Origin: Apiosordaria backusii
Taxonomy: Eukaryota; Ascomycota; Sordariomycetes; Sordariales; Lasiosphaeriaceae
Assembly: GCA_030549205.1 (NCBI GenBank)
Contig: JAUKTV010000003.1
Location: 2,790,001 to 2,854,000, forward strand
Direction: 5' to 3'
Length of the DNA: 64,000 nt
Part shown: positions 45,501 through 57,570 of the stretch, in pieces
Numbering within the stretch: the first letter of the stretch is position 1
Layout: every line of letters begins with the position of its first letter
Program-made: the position numbers and the translations under genes
The notes under the pieces: model-generated
The model's input: the letters and a program-made list of their open reading frames with translations, nothing else
Told to the model about the DNA's origin: nothing
Databases searched by the model: none

Positions 45501-45830
45501 GGGGGTGTTCATGATGGGCTGAGGACTTGGGTCAAGGCCGCAGCAGAAGATGGGTGGGATGTGAGGGATGTTAGGTTTGGTCCGCCTCCGGAAGACCGAA
45601 GCAAGAGCAGGAGTGTGAGCCCGGTGAAAAAGCAGCAACCGCCGCAGAAACCGCCGAGGTTGGAGATGCCCAAGTTTGACTTTGGGCCGCTTCCTGCGGT
45701 TGTGCCAGGAGTTGGGGAGGGGACAGGGTTAGGGATTAATGTTGGGGTCACTCAGGGAGGTGGACTAACGCCAAAAATTGGGACGCCTAGGAGTGGGGTG
45801 GTCAAGGCCGATGACTTTTGGTTATCTTGA
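42526..45830 (+). CDS. GBD/FH3 (formin N-terminal type) Rho-GTPase-binding protein, Rid1-like
   Basis: Starts at ATG 42526; one intron, 44726-44794, is well supported. The first 400 codons are low complexity with poly-His, poly-Gln and Pro runs. SKISFKRLTWGRG and then LPPIEPQDIDKHLEAMLDRR open a GTPase-binding domain. A formin FH3-type armadillo region follows (FVSYLRKVQRPEQVEVGKLHKLRLLLRNE to about 45570), with a short Ser/Pro tail ending DDFWLS. There are no FH1 or FH2 domains, so it cannot nucleate actin itself; it resembles the fungal Rid1 group of stand-alone GBD/FH3 proteins, probable Rho/Cdc42 effectors in polarity. The frame breaks near 43750-43757, 43935-43970 (two) and 44169-44174, each healed by one extra G in a G run. 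Coding content is continuous across them, so I read these as assembly indels. A G15 run at 44339-44353 encodes five Gly. Confidence 0.8.
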
Positions 45831-46147
45831 TCAATCCTGAAGAAGTTGAGAGAGGGAGAAAAGGGGAAGTGTACAACTGGTGTATAAACAGGAGGCAGGG
45901 AGGGTTAGGGGTGGTGCCGGACAGGCAAAGGCAAGGCAAGCCGAACGAACGAACGACGGACACAGAGAAAGATATAAGGAAGAACAGCACCGCATGACAT
46001 CACACATCACATCTCTCAAGAACACAGCAGCACATGGCAAAGGAACAGGGGAAATTGTTGTTAGGCTTTTCATTTTTTGGCAAAGAAAAGAAAAACGGTT
46101 CACATACCTACCCTCCTGGCCCTACTGGCCCTAGCTTGTTCTGTCTG

Positions 46148-46179
<32 letters not shown>

Positions 46180-49100
46180 CTCCTCTTCTGCGGCTGCTGT
46201 GTATCCCGCGGCTGGTTGTTACGGTCATTGTTGATGTTCTCGGCATGATCTGTCATCGTGGGTCCAATATTGGCCCCATTACCATCGTCCATCCCTTGTA
46301 AGTGTACGGAAACGAAAGCGGGAGGGGTTTTCAAGGGGATGTGTAAGCAGTAAGAGGAGGCGAGAGGGAAGCCAGGCTTGGGGTTTTGGTGTTACGTTGG
46401 GATGTGGTTGGGCGGTCTTCCTGCTGGCGCTGTTGTTGTAGGTGTTGTACCATTGGACCGGGTCTCAAAAGCAAGACTCAACATACTGTTTTCATGATTT
46501 CTTTTTTTACCTCTCCTCGCCCTCTTGTTTCTTTCGGCACACATCTTTCGCCTCTCTAGCACACATGTCTCAAAGCTACTCTTTCCCATACAGCTCACCA
46601 CGGAAAGAGAGCCACGAGTCCCCATCTTGCCCCGGGACACCCATCGACATACATATACATGTACATTACCTCGTGTCCCAAAAAGGGAAACGTGTACCGA
46701 GCTGTCGACACTGGGTGCCTGGGGGGCGTGTGTGTCGTGTCTGTCTGGCTCTGACACAGACCGCTGCTTGTGTACGCCACAATGCCTTAGGTCTGTTCGA
46801 TATTTTTGGGAAGATGACACTTCGTGGTGGCGAAGGGGGGCCCGGACGCAGGACTTTCCCGCTGTCAGGTTTCAAACCACCAGGATTGTCCCATTCTCTC
46901 GGGTACAGGGCACGAGAGGAGCTGAAGCTTAGACCGCAACAAGCTTTCGGGCGAGAGGAAAAAGGGGAGATTGCATGTCCATCAGGGCGTATCATTGGGT
47001 GTTTTCGTTCTTTCATACACGCCCCCTCCTTGGTGACAAGGGGGGCGGCATTTGTCTTCTTTTCACGGTGGGCGTTTCGTCTGTTTTTCTCATCAATGAC
47101 AGAAAAATTGGGGGATGTTTCTCTGTGTCATCGATACTGCTCATTCTGGGAGTCTGGGCCCGAAGACAGCGAGAAGGTGTATTGGCTAATGAAGTTAGTT
47201 ATGACTGTATGGTTAATGAAAGATTCATCATGTATATTCCACAAAAGGACCCAACCTGAAGCCCCTGCGCCTTTGTGTCCGTGCCTACCTGCCTCTTTGG
47301 TAGTGATTAGATCCCCTTCCAAGAGGATGCTCCCGCTGAGCATGACTAGAGTGAGCTCGTTGGCGCCTCAGGGTCCCGTCGTGTTTAGAATGCCGTTAAT
47401 GAACACATCGTTTATCCTCTTGATTCAGTGCGTGGGTGAGCCGATATCCGAGTCTCCATAATCACTGGGGCTTCGTCGGGGAGCAGGAACAGACGCCACA
47501 TGTTCTGACTAGGGAGGTTGGCGGGGAGGAGATTCTGTGGGTGTCCAGAAATCCGGCCAGATGCTTCGACCCCGTTCCCAGAGTCAGCTGAGACAGAAAC
47601 ACCCTGCTTCTGCTGGCTCGCGGGTTCGTCTTCCGCCATCGTGCCCAATCACACTGGCAGCTCGACCGGTGGACAAGAAGTGGAGGGTGTGTCTGTGATC
47701 CCAATCAATCCTGGCCTGGAGAAGAGTGAGTATCACCACCTTGGAGCAGCCCCCTGTTGTTCTTGTCTGCACAATTCTATAGGCTGTCACCCCCAGGCAA
47801 GAAGGGCCCCGTGCCATCAGCAGCTTGGCGGGCCTGGAGAAAGGGCCGGACAAAAGGCCCGTCGAGAAGCGAGATAGCCCAAAAAGAGAGGATGGCGTCG
47901 ACCTGATGGGATAGGAGTGATTGATCACCCCCTCCTGCGCGGAGCCGAGCTGGCTTGCAGCTGGTCGGAGAAGATGTCCTGACTGAGATGAACGTTTAGC
48001 AACGGCAATGTCTCCCGAGATTCCCCTCTTCTCTGCTTGCAGACCAAGGGTAAGTCGGCAGAATCGATCCTGGGTACAGCTTTCCCCAGCTGCTCTTCAG
48101 CATTCGCTGTTGTGCCTCCAACAGTCGCAGGTTGTGTGGGAGCATCTCGCACCCATTGACTCAAGCAAGGCAGGAACTCGGCGGCTCTCTTCCGTCGATA
48201 CGTGCCAGCGCAGGAAATATATTCTCTTGTCACTTTTGAAGCTCCGAGAACTCTGTGGCTGGGAAAGGCTGGACGCCTTGATCGATAGACCGAGGCCTTT
48301 TAAAGGCAATAGATTGTTCTCGACCACTCTGGGGGAACACCTTTTTCATATGGGAGAAGAAACTAGAAGCGAGGCGATTCTTCCAGGACCATTGTACCCA
48401 CCCCGATGGGGCAGCATACAGGACGACAAGACGTTGGCGTTCGGGGTACGCGGTTCCTTGTGGGCGGGTGCAGGCATAACTATGCAGGGATCCGTCTCCC
48501 GACAGCCCTGAGCTGTGAGGCGATGTTGAAGATCTGGTTTGTGTTACTATCAAGAATGATTAACATCGAGCTCTGCTTCCACACAAGTCTCAACCACGAG
48601 TCATACTATCCAAGGAGGAAGATCTTTTCAGGTACCAGGACCGGTGTGGCTAGCGCACGATATTGGACTCGGCGAGAGGCGAGGTACGGGTTCGAACGGC
48701 TGATTCTCAACGTTCCCATGCCCAAGGGACAAGCCGATGAACCTGACAAGAACGTGACCAAGCCGTAAAGGTGCAACCATGTACAGCATTGTCTCCTCTC
48801 GGGGCACCGAGGTAAGCTCCCGCAAAACTGGTGTGAAGACGTTGGTGCATGACCTTGGCAGCGGGTCTCCCCTGAATTTGTCTATGTGGAAAACCTGACG
48901 AGCAGAGGCTAGGGCAGCGGAGGAATCGCCTTGCCAGCCGCCATTGGAGTACAGAGAATGCATGTTGGGTGATCCTGCGCATATCTCAGGAACCATGTCA
49001 GACTGGAGAAGCCGAGTTTCTGAAAGTTGGGTCCTGTGTTGTCGAACGATGCAACTCGAGGCGCCGGCTCACTGCATGTCCTAGCCAGACATGGGGATAA

Positions 49101-51941
49101 AGTCCACAAGGGAGAGAAGCAATGACAGAATGCCTATCCGGAGATGATATTTTTTGTTAGCCAGACCCTGAGACGATCGCATATAGGAGGGCTGGATCTC
49201 CGACCACTTCGCAGACAAGGTCGTCAGGACCGTGGCGAAGACAGATGGATCGACCGGATGGCTGCGGTGGTTCAGGCGGTCGCCGTGAGAGAAGGGGAAA
49301 GAACAAAAGCTGCAGGCGTGTAAGTAACATAGAACCAGGACCTGGGCCGCGGCAGTCAATGGCCCGGACTAAGGGCCCGAGCTATTGGCCCGAGCTAAGA
49401 TGGATGTCGTTGCATGGCTGAGGTATCATACGAAATTCTCCCGACTGCATACTCACCACGCTTCCACCGGCATCCAAGCACTGCCCAGTTTGTGCATATG
49501 GGGATAGTGTAGTGCCTAAAAGGAGATGGCACGGACGGTAGCAACGGCGGTGGGCGAGAGACCGACGGGTCCCCGGTTGGAAAACAAAAAGACGTCATGC
49601 TTCAATGGGCAGGCGGCATGAAAAAGGCACTGATGGATGGTGCCATGAACCACTCCTTTTTCTGTGCAGGTGCCACATCGTGGCCGAAGAGTGATCGGGA
49701 AACGCCCTGGAGCCCCACAAGACGTACCGAAGTTGTCGTCGGAGCTGCCCCCTGCGCGCCTCATGGATATGCCGTTTCACTGGCTGATCATCGGGCGGTG
49801 AGCTTCCATTGGGTTGGAGAAGCCCGGGCCTCTCGGGAAAGCGCCCTGCTGCCCCTGATATTCGGTGAGAGGTTCGCAGTCATGATAGGTGGCAAGGCGA
49901 GGCAAGCAGGGACACCAGCGAGCCGGCTTGTTGGTACTTACTTGGCATGCTAGCCCTAACGCAAGGTCTGCCAGGTCTCCCCTTGGCAGTAGCATGTACT
50001 GCAGAATGTACCAGCACAGTCGAACAGCCGGAGCGGGACCCCTGGATATTCGAACGGAGCTTGTTGTCATGACTCCAATGCGGAGGCAGATGCAGCAGCA
50101 GACTGTGGACAAGTGTCTCCTCTTCCCGCGGAACTTGTGGTTTGGGGGTTCTGGTCGGGATATGGACAAGACGGAAAGGGCACGGGATATCGATGGTGCC
50201 CACCATTCCCGTCCCAAATCCCAAGGGAGCGCCCCCGCGGCGCACCGAGAGGCTGGCCCGTGTGGGTGTCCCGGCAGCCAGGGACAAGGGTGCCTGTGCA
50301 GCTTTATCAGTCAGTTATCAGAGATCTGTTTCAGTACCTTTGGACGACCACATCTTGGTACTTGGTCATACACAGTATATAGTATATCTTCCATTGACCA
50401 AAGGGAACGACGAGACGTCAATCGAAGAGGCTTTCAGCGGTTGATGGAAGGGTGATTACGAATTCCAATTGGCCATAAGCGTGGGAGAGATGGGCGTGAG
50501 GTTGCATTCCAACAGGAGCAGAAAGGCGGCGTGTACGAGTGAAGTGTCGTTGAGCGCGGGGAGCATCCATCGAATCTGACTTGCTTCTCTCCTGTCCCTA
50601 GCAGCCGGTACTGCTATTAGCTGGGAACCCCAAACTGATAGTTGACCTGCACGTCGTGCGCCGGTTGTCCATAGATGGGTAGCCAGTTTTGCTGGCCGGC
50701 ATATTCCTCTGCTGGGTTCGTGACAATCGTGCGTCGAGAAAGCATGGAACTTGCAGCTGTGCTGCCTACTGCGAGAAGATCAGGAACTCGAAAAAAGAAA
50801 TGGGAGGGGAATGGGAGTGGGTGTAGACTGTAGACTGTTGACTGCCCCGTAGACTGTGGACTGTAATCGACCCTTGAAAGTCAGTAATTGTAACAGCAAT
50901 GACGTGGGCGGTGCAACGTTGAGATGTCCCGTGGCTACTTCCATTTTTATCTTTCTGTTATCAAATCAGAGTGGGAAATATGGCTTGAGCCTGAAAGGAA
51001 AATCATGAGATTCTGAACGGGGTTCTAACAGGTTAATAAGCATCTGTGGGTAGGTGGTATCATGTGTAGGTATGAGGTGTACGGAGTAATCGTGGGTTTT
51101 GTGCGGTCAGGCTGAGAGGTGAAGTCCCACTGGTTCCATTCCCCGTCTTCTGCCCGCTGCGCATTGGCCAGCGCGGGGTTCTAGCGGGCTCAGGTTGAGT
51201 TTTCCACGCCGCGCCTCACACAAGCCATGTCCCATGCTTCAACCTATCTAGAACCCTGCTCCCCAGTTGACCTGGAATTACCTGGTAACAGACCCCCGGG
51301 GCCCTCCACCGTTGACCTGCCACGCACCTACGGCACCCACGCTGCTGGTGAACACTACGACACTAGAGGCAAGCTCAGTTGTATCGTTGCCATCCGCCCC
51401 CGGGACGAGCCATCAAACCCCAAGTGTCTCTTGTTTCCGCGTCTCTAGTTCCCGCATGAAGCCGCTGCGATCTCAATCTGGCCGCATTTTGCCATCGCCT
51501 CTGTCCGTCTCATCGCGACAGCACACGTACTGATAGACGACGGGAGATCCGAAATAGTACCAGTTCACCTTTGTTCAGATCTGCCAGGTTAACTTGCCGA
51601 GGTGCATCGCAGCATCCATCCCGCCCTCAAGTCAATTCATAGGCCACAGACACCTCCAACAAGCTGGGCTGGTCCACTCAATCCCACGGCGGGCGTATTA
51701 TTCTTTGACCAGAGAATATAGCTTACCAGATCGAAGCCGCTAATTACCATTACTGTGTAAAACCCTGCGAGTCTGCCACCTGCTACTTGCTAGCGAGCCA
51801 AAGCAACGAATCGAGACCGAGCCCCATCAAGCTCTCCCCCTACCTTTTGACTTGGTGTGGGACACACCCAAGACACCATCTCTGCGGGCACCTAGCGGGC
51901 CATCTGCAGCCGACTAACCTAACCACACCCGCCTCCTCATC
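45831..51941. other. 6.1-kb stretch without a recognisable gene
   Basis: Apart from a TG repeat at 46154-46179 nothing was identified. Open frames up to 339 codons (46442-47461, plus) occur, but overlapping frames on both strands are equally long, composition is not protein-like and no motif appears. Small irregular repeats occur at 49361-49398 (three GGCCCGRRCTA words) and 50825-50870 (several GACTGT words). It may contain non-coding transcripts or long regulatory sequence. Confidence 0.35.
46154..46179. repeat. (TG)n microsatellite
   Basis: Thirteen tandem TG/GT dinucleotides in the gene-free stretch. Confidence 0.95.
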
Positions 51942-53005
51942 ATGTCAATAAAGTAAGTCTGCTTTGCTCTTCTGACCCTCCCCAAGGCCTCTCCGTGTGT
52001 CTTCTGTTCTTCACTTTCCCCCCCCCCCCCCCCTCCCCTGCCGCGCCCCCTTACCACCTCCCTCTCGCCCACCCATGACTCCGCTACCTCCTCCCTCCTA
52101 CCTGTCGTGAGCCCTTCCTCTCGCCTGCCTCTCGCCAATAGCATATGCCCTTTCGAGCCCAGGCTCCACAGCACTTCCCCTTTTCCTCGCCAAATGGATC
52201 AGGCTTTGGCCGAGCAGCATCAATGGACCATCTTGCGATATTCTCGGTCTAACGATGAGGACAGCTGGGTTATGCTGACCCGTGACGGGGAGATTGTGCC
52301 TATTCCGGGAGAGAAAATCCTGCACACCTCACGGCCACGAGTCTCGCTGGAGGTTACGACACCAAAAGAGCTCAATATTGCCAACCCATACACTCTCAAG
52401 GTCGACAATGGTATTGCCTACATTACCAACGAGCGGGTAAGATCCTCTCACCGCCCCCTTTCATGCTGTGAAGCTGCTCAGAGCTCACCGATCCCCCTCT
52501 ACAGGTGATATACCTCCCTATTAGACCTAGCGAGAATTTCAAGTCCTTCTTTGCGCCCGCCTTGAATTTCACCGACACCCATGTACAGTCGTCATGGATT
52601 GGCCCCTGGAGCTGGGGTGGTACCGTCAGGCCTGTTCCCGGGGGCGGCATCCCCATGCACATCCCCCGGATCGAGGTCAGATTTATCTTCCGGGATGGCG
52701 GCCACAGCGACTTCCAGAACAAGTACGAGTGGCTCAAGGAGCGCCTTCACCACGCCCAGGAGATGGGGCTGAACCCCGGTCAGAATTTGGAGCCCCCTCC
52801 GCCCTACGAGGACAACGCGCCCGGGCCTTCCTCCGGCCCATCCGGCAGTGCCCCGGCCGGTACCATGGGCACCTCCCAGGCCGATCAGCCTCAGCCGCCT
52901 CCAACGGTTCCTGATGAGCCGCCCCCGGACTATGTCGAAGCACAGACTCAAGCTATCTCGACACAGTACGAGGAGAGGGTGAGACAGGATGCGGAGCGTC
53001 AATGA
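51942..53005 (+). CDS. WBP2-like PPxY protein (GRAM-type domain)
   Basis: Exons 51942-51952 (11 nt), 52265-52436 and 52505-53005; 227 aa. The tiny first exon encodes MSIN minus one base; joined by GTAAGT/TCTAAC/GACAG signals it gives MSINWVMLT, the expected start of this family. The later in-frame ATG at 52194 would replace it with a poor leader. Residues about 5-150 form the GRAM/PH-like domain (GEKILHTSRPRVSLEV, IAYITNERVIYLP). The Pro-rich tail has two PY motifs, PPPPY and PPPDY, that bind WW domains such as those of Rsp5-type ubiquitin ligases. Human WBP2 is a YAP/WWP partner; fungal function is unknown. Intron 1 (312 nt) contains a C16 run at 52018-52033. Confidence 0.87.
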
Positions 53006-54053
53006 TTATGCTTTACTGGTTGGTTCAATGAAGAATGGCGGAAGGAAAACGTGGTGAAATGGGATTGCTTTCTTGGACGCTGTTTTTTTAACACATGCAT
53101 ACTTTCTTTTTTCTTCTTTTGCCTGCGTCTTTTTTTGGTCAAGCCCTGCTGAATGACGCAATCCTCTTCAGCTTTTCTCGATACCAGCAGCCTTGGAATG
53201 TATTGCATCTTTTGGACGATTTACGGATACTCAGGTTCTTGTGGTGCTGTAGGGTTTTTTCTTCTTAGTTTGTAATGTTCAGTCTTAGTGCACGAGGATG
53301 CGGATGGTGATGGTGATGGAGATGAGGCGTGGAACAGAAACAACAAGAGCTTTGCATTGCGTTCGGGCGTTTACCCGTTTCTGTCTCTATAGGTGTTTTG
53401 GTGTTTCTGTCTATTCTGCTGTAGACGTCGTGTTTTGTATCTTCACTCGTGTGAATGCCATCGGATTTTCCAGAGATCCAGAGAGGCCTCACAGGCTGAA
53501 GAGTGTGGTTACCTTTTGGATCTTGTGTGTGGTGAGTGGGGGGGACGTGGAGGATTGGGTAAGCTGGAGTAAGAAAAAACATTGCTTTTCCCAATATCAA
53601 AGGGACGAAATATGCGGCTTACTCGCTTGAAGATTGCGTCGTGAGACTTGAGGCTGGTTATTCCCGTTTGGTATTTGTACAGTGGTTCTGACAGAGGTGA
53701 GTGGGCTGTGTTGGCTGTGCTGTGCCGTTTGCTGTCACAAGAGTCACAGTCACAGTAACGAAATCCTTCAGTCTAATGATGAGAGGCTGTGATGACGGCG
53801 GGATGATTCTGAGGAACAATTACCTCAGCAGGCTCGAGGATAAGCCACGTGATCGGGCGGAAGTAGCCGGGTCAGTTCGTCACTTCCGGGCGGGCGGCCA
53901 ATCAAAAACCCGCAATTGCAAGCCCGGGCGGTTTTCGATGTGCCCGATTTTTGCGAGCTCCAACGTCGCGCGATAGACGACTGCTTGAGCATACCCCGTT
54001 CAGGCACACGCCCATCTTGCCATTGACATCACCGAAAGCCCCGGCTTGCAACA
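53006..54053. other. Intergenic, promoter of QCR6
   Basis: No gene recognised; contains the CCAAT box listed separately. Confidence 0.4.
53898..53902 (+). promoter_or_regulatory. CCAAT box upstream of QCR6
   Basis: CCAAT (GGCCAATCAAAA context) lies 152 nt before the QCR6 start codon. The Hap2/3/5 CCAAT-binding complex controls respiratory-chain genes in fungi, so the position is meaningful; binding itself is not shown. Confidence 0.45.
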
Positions 54054-55035
54054 ATGGGTTTCTGGGACACCATAACTGACCTCGTCGAGGCTGCCACCCC
54101 TTGGTCGGTGGCCGAGGCCGAGGCCCCCGCCCAAGAAACGGTATGCGCCCTTTCTCCTCGTCTGAGCCTTAAACAGCTTCCGTGAGCTCTTTGCTGGCAG
54201 TCTGGGGGTGCTGGTCACCCCCGGGCCCAACGACCCGGCATGCTATAGCTCAAGATACAAAAGCTCGAAACTCCATGAGCTCCAACTGGCTCGTTTCTTT
54301 TCTCAAGAAAACCAGCTTGCTGACTAGTGGGGTAATTCAACATATATAGACCGAGGAGACCACCGCCGAGACCACCCAGGAGGAGACCGAGACCAAGCCC
54401 GAGGCTGCTGCTGAGGAGCCCGCCGCTGAGGAGGAGGCCAAGGAGGAGGAAGAAGAGGAGGAGGAGGAGGAGGAGGAGGAAGAGGAGGAGGAGCTCCAGG
54501 ACCCCAAGGAAGTTTTCGAAGAAGGTGGGTATATCGCTGCCGCTGCCCCCATCGCCGTCGCCGCCCCTGCCGTCACCAGGCCACACCCATACACATATAC
54601 ACCCCGGAGCCGAGCCGTCATTGTCGAGGAGGAAGAGATGTGGCGTGCTGCCATGTCGCTCTGCGAGCTGAGCGGGCAGGCGTGGGCCCGCAGTGACCGA
54701 CCAACTCGATGACACATCTGCCGCTCCGGCTGCTGTTACCCTTGCTTTCGGGAGAACAACGCTGACGCTGGGTTGTTTGATGTACAGAGTGCCGGAACTC
54801 GAAGGAGTGCGCCCCTGCCAAGCACCACTATGACGAGTGCGTCGAGCGCGTCACCGCTGCCCAGTCCCAGGAGGGCGGCGCCAATGAGGACTGCGTTGAG
54901 GAGTGTAAGTGACATTCATATTCGACCTCGTATATTACCCAGTACTGACGGGGGTTTTGTTACACAACAGTCTTCCACCTTGTTCACTGCGCTACCGCCT
55001 GCGCCGCGCCCAAGCTCTTTTCCGTCCTCAAATAA
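54054..55035 (+). CDS. qcr6: Cytochrome bc1 complex subunit 6 (acidic hinge protein)
   Basis: Four exons, 54054-54140, 54350-54524, 54788-54904 and 54971-55035, phases 0, 1 and 1; 147 aa. After an N-terminal MGFWDTITDLVEAATPWS segment, exon 2 encodes a Glu-rich stretch with 17 consecutive Glu codons. The C-terminal domain has the conserved Cys pairs of the hinge fold (ECRNSKECAPAKHHYDEC, CVEEFFHLVHCATACAAPKLF) that form two disulfides. QCR6 helps the interaction of cytochrome c1 with cytochrome c in the mitochondrial intermembrane space. Three introns of 209, 263 and 66 nt are unusual for so small a gene, and introns 1 and 2 are long for this window. Confidence 0.94.
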
Positions 55036-57570
55036 ATCAACAAAATTTTCCTTCTCGATGGTTCCTTCTCTATTGATCGACAGACAAAAAACGGACCCGC
55101 CTTTCTTCTCACTCTCTGGATACGGATGGGGCGCCTTTTTCGCACATGCATGGGCTTCTTTAGATGGGGTTACGGTGTTCCGATAGACAAATGCGAGAGA
55201 AGGGGCAGATTACCGGTCTTTTTTTTTTCCCTTCTCTTTTTTTGTTCATCAAGACAGAGAGCGGGAGGAGGCAACCATATTTTCACGAGAAGGGAAAACG
55301 GACTGGAAAAAAACAGCAAGATGGGCTGGGGGTGGGGTAAACTCTCTCCCTGTATAATTGAATGATGATGCCTGGGGGATGGAACTCAGGTGTTTGTTTG
55401 TATCATAAAAACCTCCCTCCCGACATTGTCACCACCATCAACATACATCCTCATGAAAAAGAATTTAGACTTGAGAGACGAATGATTGTTTTATTTTGAA
55501 ATTTTTGGTATTATGACTGCCGTTGATAATTCATACTGACATTTGCTTATACCGAGAATCTCACCGGGCTTGCTTGCTCGGCCAATCATACATACACCGA
55601 CAGACAAGGCAGATGCAAACACAAAGTTGCCAGCAAGAGAAAAGCGGTGGTGTGATGGGCCACCGAATTGTCACCCACATCCCGAATACTACCACCACCA
55701 AACAGACAAGACAGATAGAGACCGACAGATGGCCGTCCTACATGCATGCATGGCACAGTAAGCTCCCGAAAGAGCAACCAACCGGCCGACTACCCGATTC
55801 AGCATATGCAGCCTTTCTAAGGTGTGTCACGGGCATAAAGCAAGACCCCTTCCGTCTTGTAGTGGTGTGTGGTGCGAGTGAGATGAGATGAGACATTTGT
55901 CTTGACCACCACCACCAACATGTGAGTGAGATGGCCCCCACGATTTAATGGTGTATATGTATGTCATACTACTGCCGCTGGCGTATGTATGTATGTAATG
56001 CAAGGCATAGTTCTTGCCTTTTGCGGCGGGAGTCTTTTGCTTTGCATTTGTCGCATTTTTTTTTCTATGTTTTCATATATAGGCTCTCACACGATCGGCT
56101 CCCAGACAAAGGCTGGGTATACTGTTTTGTTGTGTTTGGGGATCAACCAGTGGTGGGTTTGTTGCTGCAGTCAGCACCGAGGCTGTGAGTGGCATTGGAA
56201 CTTGGAAGTGAGACATACAGATTGATGACGGGCAGACTTTGACATCTTGGGGTTTGGTTCGTGGGGGTTGTTAGGAAGAGCGGCTCGGTCTGAGGTAAAC
56301 GTCTGGTGGTAGATGGTTACACTGGACGGATGGATGAGGATGGGATGATGGTTACACGGTGACCACTTTGGGTAAGATGGGATGTTCTTTACACACGGGC
56401 ATAGTGTTGCACGGTTCTTTTCGGTCCCGGGAGTCGGGCACAGGCTGGGTACGGGGGGTTTACCTGTTGGGTTGGGATGACGGGTTGGATTCCAAGGGCC
56501 GGGCAGGTGGAAGTTGGGGTGAGGGGAGTGTGGAGGGAATTTGAGGTGTATGGATCAGACTGAGGTTTTCATCTGATTTCTGGTCAATTGTCATGACTTG
56601 GAACAGAGGATGCTGATTTGGGTGGAGGTATTTTCTTGATTTTAGTAAAGAATTCCTAATGCGGCCGAATATACTATCTACGTTGAGAGTATGAGATTCT
56701 TGTAGGGTAGGTATTTTGGTTGATCTTTCTTGAGAGATTTCTTCGAAGGGATTGTGAACCTCACTGCCAACACTACCTCGGCTTTGCGTACCCTTACACT
56801 ACAAAGTACCTCGATAGCTCGCCTCTTGCAGCATCTCAAAGCCTGAGCAAATGTGTGTCTCATATTTCACATTATATGTACACCTTTGGTCCGATAGATC
56901 GATCTTACAGAGTTGATTAGATCTTGATTGTTTAAGTGTTGAACAGCTTTCATAGGTGGCACATCTTGCCCTGGGAGCCAATCAGTTCCACCGCTGCACA
57001 CTTATTTCACTCTCTCAGACAATAGATAACAGGTCTCGATGTCTTTCACGCTTGAGGAATATCCTCCGTCCCTGGTCTCATGGAAAGTGGTGGTCACCTG
57101 CCTCCTACACAAAGGAAGTTAGGCCGATGTCACCCTCTTGCAACCTCAACGTGGTTTAGTCGCTAAGAGATTTTACCCCAGAGAATGCAACGCAACGTCC
57201 CCTTTCATCACACACAGTGTGCGCTTTCCCATCCTAGAAGCGACGTCGAGGAGGGGAAACACCATTATTCCTTATCTTGTTCCTCTTCCCCAACCACCTT
57301 CACTTTCATTTCTTTTTCAAGAAGAGACAAACCAACACTCAGCGCCGCGGATTCAAAACTTCGCAACCCGCGGACGGGAGTGCGAGTCCAACTCTCAAAT
57401 TACCGATCCCGGCTTGATAACGGGTGCGCAGTGAAACGCCAGCCAGTCAGAGTGCTCGGTTGGGGGTTGTGTGCCACATCTCAACCACCCACTCACCTCC
57501 TAACTTCCTAATTTATATTTATATATAACCTTTTAAAAGGGGCGTGTGACGCGCTCTCCCCTCTGACAAA
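55036..57570. other. 2.5-kb intergenic stretch
   Basis: 3' flank of QCR6 and promoter of the FLVCR-like gene. Only short frames without motifs. A TATA-rich word (TTTATATTTATATATAACC) lies near 57511-57530, about 45 nt before the next start codon. Confidence 0.4.

Noticed and set aside
46442..47461. 339-codon plus-strand open frame
   Set aside because: Odd composition (Cys, His, Trp scattered), no motif, and comparable frames overlap on the other strand.
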